DNA of 5,918 nucleotides from Phycisphaerae bacterium. GTDB taxonomy: Bacteria > Planctomycetota > Phycisphaerae > SM23-33. This document shows positions 1 through 5,787 of this stretch, one piece after another. Every line of letters begins with the position of its first letter. The stretch's first letter is position 1. The notes beneath the pieces are model-generated. The model was not told where the DNA came from. It ran no database searches and worked only from the letters and a program-made list of their open reading frames with translations. The DNA lies in contig JAUWQU010000279.1 of the NCBI GenBank assembly GCA_030610965.1, positions 1-5,918 on the forward strand, written 5' to 3'. Position numbers and translations under genes: made by a program.

Positions 1-531
1 GATATCTTCGCTTGCGGGGACTGCACCGAAAAGATATCGTTCTTCGGGGGCGGGCCTTCATCGCTGAAGCTGGCCTCCATCGCGCAGCTCGAGGCTCGGA
101 TCGCCGGAGCTAACGTCTTCGGCCTGCGGCGAGAGGGCGACGGTACGCTGGGCGTCTGGTCTACGGCGGTGGGCGATCTGGCAATGGGCACAGCGGGTTT
201 GACCGAATCCATGGCCAAGGATCGCGGCTATCAGGTCATCTGTGGAACGGTAGAGACACCTAACCGTCACCCCGGCGGCATGCCCGGAGCGGCTGCCATG
301 AAAGTGAAGCTGGTCTTTGAGTCGCACTCGCAGGTGCTGATCGGTGGGCAAATCCGTGGCAGCGCGTCGATCGGCGAAATGATCAACGCCATCGCCGCCT
401 GCGTTCAGAAACGGATGACGGCCGAGGACATCGCTATGTTCCAGATGGGCACCCACCCAGCGCTGACCGCCTCCCCCATCGCCTATCCGCTGGTCAATGC
501 AGCAGAGGTCGCCATCAGCCAGATGCAGTAG
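1..531 (+). CDS. FAD-dependent pyridine nucleotide-disulfide oxidoreductase, C-terminal part (CoA-disulfide reductase / NADH oxidase-like)
   Basis: The reading frame is open from the first base to a TAG at 529-531, giving the last 176 residues of a flavoprotein whose N-terminal part lies outside the window. Residues 1-8 (DIFACGDC) are the second FAD-binding motif, with Asp7 expected to bind the FAD ribityl chain. SSLKLASIAQLEARIAGANV follows at about 20-39, the usual helix after this motif. From about residue 50 the sequence matches the C-terminal dimerisation domain (GVWSTAVGDLAMGTAGLTE, then KVKLVFE and VLIGGQIRG). It ends with a THPALTASPIAYPLVNAAE segment, which resembles the His-Pro...Glu region of this superfamily. 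Family members use NAD(P)H to reduce disulfides, CoA persulfide/disulfide or oxygen in the cytoplasm. The substrate cannot be fixed because the redox-active cysteine and the NAD domain are missing here. The gene converges on the minus-strand operon and is probably unrelated to it. Confidence 0.82.
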   Translation, partial: DIFACGDCTEKISFFGGGPSSLKLASIAQLEARIAGANVFGLRREGDGTLGVWSTAVGDLAMGTAGLTESMAKDRGYQVICGTVETPNRHPGGMPGAAAMKVKLVFESHSQVLIGGQIRGSASIGEMINAIAACVQKRMTAEDIAMFQMGTHPALTASPIAYPLVNAAEVAISQMQ

Positions 532-676
532 ATCAGGCTGGTCAAACCATGTGAGAGAATCCAGCCGGTTGGACCTCTCCCTATATCTGGTCGAGTCGGC
601 GTGCGAGTCTTACGCTTACTGGACCTTGTTCGCGTCAAACGGAGATTAGCGGCTTGCTGCCCGAAATCAAGGGTCC

Positions 677-1966
677 CTACTTTGGCGCCCCCCTGGCTCT
701 GGCGACGGCCAGCAAGGCTCTCGCCGAGGAATCCTGGGGGTGTTGATCCAGGTAAGCGCGCAACAGCCGCGCTGCCTCGTCGGTTCGTTCGCGATGGATC
801 TGCAGGCGGGCCAGGTACAGCGCAGCGAGCCGGGCGGCCGACCCTTCCTGTCGTCGCGCGTGATCGTAGAGCGTCTCAGCTTCGGCCCAGTCCTTCGCCT
901 TTTCAGCCAGGTGCCCGGCCCAGAGAAACACACCGGCGTCAGCTTGGTCTTGCTCAATCAGGCGCCGCAGGGCGATGCGGGCATCGGCCATCTCGCCAAG
1001 CCGCAGCGCCAGCCTGGCCGCGATGATGCCCATCTCTTGCGTACGGGACTCATCCGGCACACGCGTTAGCCACTTGCCGAGGGTTTCATCTTGCTGGCCC
1101 ATGTCCGCCGCCCGGATCAGGAGCCCCATCAGGCCAGCGTCGGCCGCCGCGGACTTCGCCTGCGGACCGGCGAGAAGGGACTGGCCGTGTCTGACGGCCG
1201 TACACCAATCACCAGCAACCACCAGGCCGGCAACGAAGCGCCGATGTTTGGACAGGTCGTTCGGGTCGCACAGGAGGCACGCCTCCAACGCCGCGATCGC
1301 ATCGGCCTGTCTGTCGGCGCGGTTGCACACAAACGCACGCTGCTGCCAGAGATATGGATCGGTGGGGGTCGCCCTGAGCAGCACGTCGACAGCTTCGCCG
1401 GCCCCGCGATGGTCCTGCTGGTCGAGGCACACGGCCAAGTCCAGCCGCCTAAATCGCAGGTCGGATGGGAATCGTCGGATTGCCCTGTTGACCAGCAACT
1501 CGCACAGCCGGGCGTCCTCATGGCGCCGTGCCACCTGGGCATACAACAGCAGCGTGTCGGCGTTGCACGAGTCAGCCATGACGAACCGGCCTAGCAGTTC
1601 GGCCGCCTTTCCCCACTTTTCCTGCCCGGCCAGAACCTGCGCGAGGCCGATCCCGGCCTGCTCTAGCTTGGGGTCCATTCGCAGCGCCGCCTGGTACGCC
1701 GCGATGGCCGCCTCGTGGTCAGACCGCTGAACATGCGCGTGGCCTATGAGCAGTTGGCGGAGGGCGTGGTCGGGGCCCTGGTAGCCTGCCAGCCGACGCA
1801 GTGCCTCGGCCAGCTGGCCCTGCCGAAGGTCAGCCTGCGCACTGGACAGGATCTTGGCCAACTCCGGGGGCACTTGGTGGGGCTGGGCTTCAGCGCCGAT
1901 GGCGCCGGCAGAGGCGAGGCAGAAGACAGCAGTAAAGACAGCGGGGCGTATGTTTCGCATCTTCAT
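677..1966 (-). CDS. Secreted TPR-repeat protein, last gene of the TonB2-type operon
   Basis: This 429-residue protein opens with a signal peptide: basic MKMRNIR, a hydrophobic stretch at about 8-23, and likely cleavage near AEA-Q at about 27-28. No lipobox is seen, so a soluble periplasmic location is inferred. The rest is almost entirely helical tetratricopeptide repeats. The clearest are at about 68-100 (HEAAIAAYQAALRMDP), 102-134, 203-236 (ADAIAALEACLLCDPND), 345-375 (WAEAETLYDHARR) and 380-411 (TDEAARLLRAYLDQHP); weaker units lie between. TPRs bind other proteins. A TPR protein is the usual last member of TonB2/TtpC clusters, so it probably supports the motor or TonB, though its exact role is not known to me. 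The ATG at 1966 lies three bases after the tonB stop and has GGAG (1973-1976) at a spacing of 6; a second ATG at 1960 is less well placed. The mature part has seven cysteines (134, 155, 180, 214, 230, 233, 255). Confidence 0.88.
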   Translation of the reverse strand: MKMRNIRPAVFTAVFCLASAGAIGAEAQPHQVPPELAKILSSAQADLRQGQLAEALRRLAGYQGPDHALRQLLIGHAHVQRSDHEAAIAAYQAALRMDPKLEQAGIGLAQVLAGQEKWGKAAELLGRFVMADSCNADTLLLYAQVARRHEDARLCELLVNRAIRRFPSDLRFRRLDLAVCLDQQDHRGAGEAVDVLLRATPTDPYLWQQRAFVCNRADRQADAIAALEACLLCDPNDLSKHRRFVAGLVVAGDWCTAVRHGQSLLAGPQAKSAAADAGLMGLLIRAADMGQQDETLGKWLTRVPDESRTQEMGIIAARLALRLGEMADARIALRRLIEQDQADAGVFLWAGHLAEKAKDWAEAETLYDHARRQEGSAARLAALYLARLQIHRERTDEAARLLRAYLDQHPQDSSARALLAVARARGAPK

Positions 1967-1969
1967 GGC

Positions 1970-2716
1970 CTACTCCACCTTCCAGACCAGGTTGAGGAAG
2001 ACGACCGAGGACACGGCTTTGCCTTCCCGCATGGCGGGGCGGAAGCTCAGCGCGCGGCCTACTCGGCCGGCGGCATGTTCGAAGACTCCGGCGGGCTTAC
2101 TGGTGACAACCTGGACGTTCGTCACCCGTCCGTCGGCGTCGATGGTCAGGTGGATCTTCGTCGTGCCGGTAACGCCCCGTGCCAGCGCTCGGCGCGGGTA
2201 GTAGTCCGACAGGTCGGGGCGGCTCATGAGCATCGGGCCGTGCGCGGCTGCCGGCCTGGCGAGTTTCTGAGGCATCGAGCCCCCGGGCGGCCCCGTGGCA
2301 AGCTTCGCCGGCTGGGGGATGATCGGCGCGGTGGTTTCCGTCTCGTATGCCGGCACGTCTATCGCCGGATGCAGGGCCATTTCAAGGGGCGTGGGGGCAT
2401 CGAATAACAGCGTCGGCAGCGAGACCGCAGGTTGCGGCAATGGTGGCAGCATTGGCTCTGGCGGCGACTCGATGACGGCGGCCTCGGCGGGCGCTTCGGG
2501 CGAACTGGGCTGAATCCGATCCGGCTCGGTTTGTACCACGGACAGGGCAATGGCGCGGACTGTCGGCCTCGCGTCGGCCCGTCGTCGGCCGGCCCATGTG
2601 ACCAGGAGCAGAACAATCGCGGCGTTTAGCCCGAGCGCCACGGCCAGGCTGATTCCATGGCGCAGCTGCGCCGCGTCGAGCAGGCTGCCTTTCACTTTGT
2701 TCGTGTTTGCCGGCAT
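1970..2716 (-). CDS. tonB: TonB family energy transducer (TonB2 type)
   Basis: This 248-residue protein carries the motor's energy from the inner membrane to outer-membrane transporters. A short cytoplasmic N-terminus leads into one membrane anchor at about 21-41. Next comes a Pro/Glu/Ala-rich periplasmic linker at about 64-165 (for example PPEPMLPPLPQP). The TonB C-terminal domain spans about 166-248, with the typical Tyr173-Pro174, GVTGT at 181-185, IDADGRV at 192-198, Phe212, FRPA at 225-228, Gly232 and a closing hydrophobic strand. The ATG at 2716 is chosen because GGGAGG (2721-2726) sits 4 bases before it; an in-frame TTG at 2728 would start inside that ribosome-binding site. The gene follows exbD after 21 bases and precedes the TPR gene by 3 bases. 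In the membrane helix, the Ser-x3-His motif of E. coli TonB reads Ala27-x3-Asn31. Confidence 0.92.
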   Translation of the reverse strand: MPANTNKVKGSLLDAAQLRHGISLAVALGLNAAIVLLLVTWAGRRRADARPTVRAIALSVVQTEPDRIQPSSPEAPAEAAVIESPPEPMLPPLPQPAVSLPTLLFDAPTPLEMALHPAIDVPAYETETTAPIIPQPAKLATGPPGGSMPQKLARPAAAHGPMLMSRPDLSDYYPRRALARGVTGTTKIHLTIDADGRVTNVQVVTSKPAGVFEHAAGRVGRALSFRPAMREGKAVSSVVFLNLVWKVE

Positions 2717-2720
2717 CCGG

Positions 2721-2726
2721 CCTCCC
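2721..2726 (-). promoter_or_regulatory. Ribosome-binding site of tonB (decides the start)
   Basis: GGGAGG on the minus strand lies 4 bases upstream of the ATG at 2716. It falls within the short exbD-tonB gap and overlaps the codons that would follow a TTG start at 2728, so it argues for the ATG. Confidence 0.75.
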
Positions 2727-2737
2727 AAGTGTCAGCG

Positions 2738-3148
2738 TTATCGGGCAATGGCGGCGATGTCCACGCTCTCGGCGCCCGCGGCCTTGCAGGTGTCCAGCAC
2801 GCGAAGCAGCAGCGCCGTGGGCACCTCACGGTCGGCCTGGATAACCACGCGTTTCGCCTGAATGTCTCTCAGCGCCTCGGCGATTGGGCCTTCTTCGTCA
2901 GGCGTGATGGTTTGGCCCGCGACATGCACGGTGCCCTGCTTTGTGATGGCGACCGGCAGGTAGCGGGTAATGACGGGCTCGGCGGAGTTGCTCTCCGGGC
3001 GGTTCACCGTCACCCCGGCGTCCTGCACGAAGCTCGTCGAGACGATGTAGAAGATCAGCAGGATGAATACCATGTCGATCAGCGGGGCCATCTCGATGGT
3101 CGCGCCCGGCCCTCGCCCCCGTCTTCCTGTCAAGACGCCGCGACGCAT
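2738..3148 (-). CDS. exbD: ExbD/TolR family biopolymer transport protein
   Basis: This 136-residue protein is the ExbD subunit of the inner-membrane motor. ExbD dimers sit in the pore of the ExbB ring and couple ion flow to TonB. A basic N-terminus (MRRGVLTGRRGR) precedes IEMAPLIDMVFILLIFY at 18-34. This holds the single membrane helix (about 23-43) and the essential membrane Asp, here Asp25, the same number as in E. coli ExbD. A periplasmic domain follows from about 45, including LPVAITKQGTVHVAGQ (64-79) and VVIQADREVPTALLLRVLDT (101-120), both typical of the family. The ATG at 3148 overlaps the stop of the preceding gene by one base (TGATG) and has GGAGGG (3155-3160) at a spacing of 6. The frame stays open far upstream of this ATG, but that part is antisense-free shadow of the upstream ExbB gene in another frame and has no ExbD character. 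Confidence 0.94.
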   Translation of the reverse strand: MRRGVLTGRRGRGPGATIEMAPLIDMVFILLIFYIVSTSFVQDAGVTVNRPESNSAEPVITRYLPVAITKQGTVHVAGQTITPDEEGPIAEALRDIQAKRVVIQADREVPTALLLRVLDTCKAAGAESVDIAAIAR

Positions 3149-3612
3149 CACTCGCCCTCCCTTGACTGCAAGCGTGCCTCGCGCCTCAGCGACGAGAGCT
3201 TCTCCAGGCGGCGAAGGAGGATCTGCTCGCCGAGCAGTCCGCACGCGGCAATGGCCAGTCCGTACTGTGTTGTCCGCAGTGCCTTGTAGATGCCCCGGCT
3301 CATCTCGGTGACATAGCCGCCTTGGAGGATGCTCTCGAACGTGTCGACAATACCGATCACCGTACCCAACAGGCCCAGCAGCGGAGCAACCATAACACAG
3401 GCGCGAATCATTCCCATGCGTCGCAGGCCGGCCCACGCCGTCTGCTCGGGACTGTCTCCGTTGCCGGTCAGTCGGCCGTGCCGGATCGACCGCATCAGCG
3501 CCCCTGTGGTCAGCATTCGCTCGACGATCAGGAAGCACAGCACCGCCGAGACCGCGCCGAGTGCGATCATCGTTAGGCCGCCGCCCGCAAACCATGCCCA
3601 AATATCGTTCAT
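3148..3612 (-). CDS. exbB: Short ExbB/MotA/TolQ family proton channel protein (ExbB2 type)
   Basis: This 154-residue protein is the second, short ExbB of the cluster. Membrane segments are visible at about 10-30 (GGLTMIALGAVSAVLCFLIV, ending in ERM), 68-92 (RACVMVAPLLGLLGTVIGIV) and 104-130 (around KALRTTQYGLAIAACGLLGE). The core family motif APLLGLLGTV.GI is intact, with Thr84 matching E. coli Thr148, and Thr115 matches Thr181. The position of E. coli Glu176 (GIAEAL) is Lys110 here (GIYKAL). With three helices and almost no soluble domain it is short, as is usual for ExbB2 of TtpC systems. The ATG at 3612 overlaps the previous gene's stop as ATGA, and AGAGGA lies about 9 bases upstream, so translation is probably coupled. 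The frame is open further upstream, but that part is a shadow of the long ExbB gene. It is expected to form the motor ring with the long ExbB and ExbD. Confidence 0.92.
   Translation of the reverse strand: MNDIWAWFAGGGLTMIALGAVSAVLCFLIVERMLTTGALMRSIRHGRLTGNGDSPEQTAWAGLRRMGMIRACVMVAPLLGLLGTVIGIVDTFESILQGGYVTEMSRGIYKALRTTQYGLAIAACGLLGEQILLRRLEKLSSLRREARLQSREGE
3155..3160 (-). promoter_or_regulatory. Ribosome-binding site of exbD (decides the start)
   Basis: GGAGGG on the minus strand lies 6 bases upstream of the ATG at 3148, inside the last codons of the short exbB. It fixes the exbD start although the frame remains open to about 3652. Confidence 0.8.
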
Positions 3613-4970
3613 TCCTCGGCATCCTCTTCGGCATCGCCGTGCTGAATGCCAAAGGCCTGGATGGCGTTGTACTCCAGCATCGCCTCGCGCCTTTGGACCC
3701 AACGGCTCAGCCACGCGTGAGCCAGCAGTAGCGGAATGGCAATCATCAGCCCGAGCTGCGTCGTGATAAGTGCCTCGGAGATACCGCCGGACAGGAGTCG
3801 CGGGTTGCCCGTTCCGGCGGTGGAGATCGTATCGAACGTGGCGATCATGCCCGACACCGTGCCGAGCAGCCCCAGCAGCGGCGCCACGCCCGCCAGTGCG
3901 CCCAGCATCGACAGCGACCGTTCCAGCCGCGGCGCCTCGGCCAGCAGCGCCGACTCCATCGCCGCCTCGCGCTGCTCGACGGGCTTGCCGAGGGCCTTCG
4001 CTCCGGCCAGGAGAACGCGGGCGATCGGCGTTCGCGGCGCGCCGAGCAGATTGCGGGCTTCGGCGGCATCTTCTCGGGCAAGGCATGAGATAACTTTGTT
4101 CACCAGCGAGGGCGATGCCTTGGATCCCACAAGGAAGTATACGCGATCCGCGATCAGCAGCAGACCCAGCGCCGCGACCGCCAGGATGGGATATACAAAC
4201 AGCCCTCCGACGGCAAGCCACGAACGTAGCGTCTTCGGCTCGGCCGGGGCGCGATCTATAAGTGTGCCGTCGATGTCAACCGGCACGCGCGACAGCCGAC
4301 CGGCAGCGGCTGCGCGAAGGGCCTCGATGTGCGAGTCGGGCAGGGCGGGCCCGACGATAACCTCTCGCCCGTCCGGCAGGGCTCGCAGCAGGCCGCAGGT
4401 ATCGAGCTTTGACCCGCAGGCGTACGCGGCGTACTCGCCGAAGTCGAGCACGGGAAGCTCCGCCTCCTGTCCGCTTCGCGTGACGACCTTTCGCGTCTCC
4501 ACGGCAATGCTCGCGGCGGCTTCGATCTCCGCAAGCCGTCCCTCGAACGCTTTCCAGAGCGTCTGCTCCAGGACCGCCGCATCGGCGTTGGGATCGACCT
4601 CCGCCTCGGCGGCACTGACGGCTTGTGCGGTGAGGCTTTGCGTGCGATGTGCGGTCACTGCGGCCGAGCGGTCCAGGTCCGCGACCGCGAGATCGAGCTT
4701 TCTCACGACCTCCCGCGATTCGGCGGCTTCGGCCTCGGCGGCGGATAGGTCGTCGTAGGCCCGCTGCAGCTCGGCGGCAAGCGTCTTTCGTTCGGCCAGG
4801 TGCTGCTTTCGCGCCTCGGCCAGGTTCGCTTCGGCGGTCTGTCGCGAGGATTTTGCCCGCTGTAGGAGCTGCTCATCTGAGATTGCCCGAGCCCGGCGAA
4901 CAGGCAGGGCCACGGCGGCCAGCGCCAACGCCGCAAGGGCAACCCGAATTGTTTGGTTCCGCGCGAGCAT
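3609..4970 (-). CDS. ttpC: Long ExbB with periplasmic coiled-coil extension (TtpC type, MotA/TolQ/ExbB family)
   Basis: This 453-residue protein begins with a signal-like hydrophobic segment (about 8-29, ending ARA-I). An Ala/Glu-rich coiled coil covers about 33-160, and a small periplasmic domain about 170-235. The ExbB domain runs from about 250 to 440, with membrane helices at about 253-280, 352-376 and 396-420. APLLGLLGTVSGM and GISEALITTQLGL contain Thr371, Glu399 and Thr404, equivalent to E. coli ExbB Thr148, Glu176 and Thr181. This architecture is that of TtpC, the extra ExbB-like subunit required by Vibrio TonB2 systems, where the extension reaches into the periplasm. Two cysteines, Cys185 and Cys192, could form a periplasmic disulfide. 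The ATG at 4970 has AAGGA (4981-4985) 10 bases upstream. A GTG at 4976, directly after the preceding TAG, is a possible alternative adding two residues. The acidic tail GDAEEDAEE encodes the ribosome-binding site of the next gene. Confidence 0.92.
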   Translation of the reverse strand: MLARNQTIRVALAALALAAVALPVRRARAISDEQLLQRAKSSRQTAEANLAEARKQHLAERKTLAAELQRAYDDLSAAEAEAAESREVVRKLDLAVADLDRSAAVTAHRTQSLTAQAVSAAEAEVDPNADAAVLEQTLWKAFEGRLAEIEAAASIAVETRKVVTRSGQEAELPVLDFGEYAAYACGSKLDTCGLLRALPDGREVIVGPALPDSHIEALRAAAAGRLSRVPVDIDGTLIDRAPAEPKTLRSWLAVGGLFVYPILAVAALGLLLIADRVYFLVGSKASPSLVNKVISCLAREDAAEARNLLGAPRTPIARVLLAGAKALGKPVEQREAAMESALLAEAPRLERSLSMLGALAGVAPLLGLLGTVSGMIATFDTISTAGTGNPRLLSGGISEALITTQLGLMIAIPLLLAHAWLSRWVQRREAMLEYNAIQAFGIQHGDAEEDAEE

Positions 4971-4976
4971 CGCCAC

Positions 4977-5786
4977 CTAGTCCTTGGCTGCTTCTGGTTT
5001 TACGGGGAGAAGTGCCCAATCCGGGGTCCCTCGCCCTTCGGCGATGGCGAACGCCTTTAGGATCGCTTGCACGTCCCGCGGCTCGGCCGCGGCGCTGAGG
5101 AGAACCTGCCCGTCGCGCACGGCTGCGGTCCCGGCTTGCTTGCCGTCGAGGCTTAACCACCACGCGGCCACGCCCCCGACGCGAAGCAGCTTGACGGCTA
5201 AGGTTCGCCCCTCGACAGAGCCGCTGACCACCTCAACTGCGGCCCGTTTCGTCTGCCGTCGGACCGCATGGAGGCGATCGACGCCGACGGCCAGGCGTCG
5301 GCCCGGCTCCGTGATACGCGCCGCCCGGTCCGGCGGGACCAGGCCCGGCAGCGACCGGTTGGCCAGGCCGGCCAGCGCCTTCTCCAGGCGCTCGCAAAGC
5401 GCGTCGACCACGCCCTCGACCGATTTCAGCCTTTGCTGGCCGGCCTTGTGTTGCTCCAGGCGTTCGCGCAGCTCGGCCTCGGTCTGCCTCGCCTTGGCCG
5501 CGACCGACCTGTGCCGCTTGGCCTCGCCAAGAACGGTGGACTTCAGCAACTCCAGCTTCTCTCTATCGATAGCCCACTGCTGCTTTTCCTTCAGGAGTTG
5601 AACTCGCGCCGCGCCGGCCGTACGGAGTTCCGCCATCACTTGTTCGGCAATGGGCTGCTTGCCGTTGGGCTGGTTCGGGTCCTCATCCGCTGCCGCTACC
5701 GCGGCCAAGGCCAACAACAGCACGCTGACAGCGACTACGGCAGGTTGTTTCGACGGCTTCCCAAGAAATCTTCTCGAACCGGGCAC
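4977..5786 (-). CDS. DUF3450-type secreted coiled-coil protein of the TonB2 cluster
   Basis: This 269-residue protein starts with a basic segment and a hydrophobic signal sequence (about 16-31, probable cleavage around AAA-D at 33-34). A long charged coiled coil follows at about 46-140. Then comes SLPGLVPPDRAARI (145-158), and finally a small domain with LLRVGGVAAWWLSLDGKQAG (200-219), AILKAFAIAEG (241-251) and a terminal DWALLPV (256-262). These blocks match, from memory, DUF3450 proteins, which show a PFL..ER segment, LR.GRVALYYQTLDG and a final LPV. DUF3450 genes normally stand directly before ttpC, as here. The protein should be periplasmic; a scaffold or adaptor role towards the long ExbB is inferred. 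The GTG at 5786 is chosen over an ATG at 5861 because AAAGGAG (5793-5799) lies 6 bases before it and because the upstream stretch is the coding end of the preceding gene. The TAG stop lies right before the ttpC start region. Confidence 0.82.
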   Translation of the reverse strand: MPGSRRFLGKPSKQPAVVAVSVLLLALAAVAAADEDPNQPNGKQPIAEQVMAELRTAGAARVQLLKEKQQWAIDREKLELLKSTVLGEAKRHRSVAAKARQTEAELRERLEQHKAGQQRLKSVEGVVDALCERLEKALAGLANRSLPGLVPPDRAARITEPGRRLAVGVDRLHAVRRQTKRAAVEVVSGSVEGRTLAVKLLRVGGVAAWWLSLDGKQAGTAAVRDGQVLLSAAAEPRDVQAILKAFAIAEGRGTPDWALLPVKPEAAKD

Positions 5787-5787
5787 C

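Noticed and set aside
58..456. Minus-strand open frame of 132 codons at the left end
   Set aside because: It is antisense to the well-matched oxidoreductase C-terminus and shows no domain of its own.
532..676. Possible bidirectional terminator or small RNA in the convergent gap
   Set aside because: Only weak stems are visible (for example CCAG/TTGG near 563-574, and 4-base GCGT/ACGC pairs near 600-616), with no T-tract on either strand. I see no small gene with a good start here either.
975..2407. Plus-strand open frames of 251 and 230 codons opposite the TPR and tonB genes
   Set aside because: Arg/Ser- or Gly/Arg-rich translations without family motifs, fully antisense to genes with clear signal peptide, TPR and TonB signatures.
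3149..3652. N-terminal extension of ExbD (304 residues in total) from an upstream in-frame ATG
   Set aside because: The extra residues are a shadow of the short ExbB gene; the ATG at 3148 has GGAGGG at good spacing and gives a normal ExbD length of 136.
3613..4221. N-terminal extension of the short ExbB (357 residues in total)
   Set aside because: The extra part is an Arg/Ala-rich shadow of the long ExbB gene; the ATGA overlap at 3609-3612 gives a proper first membrane helix.
3736..4758. Long plus-strand open frame of 340 codons opposite the long ExbB gene
   Set aside because: It is Ser/Arg/Ala-rich with no recognisable domain and lies wholly antisense to a clear ExbB gene; long open antisense frames are expected in GC-rich DNA.
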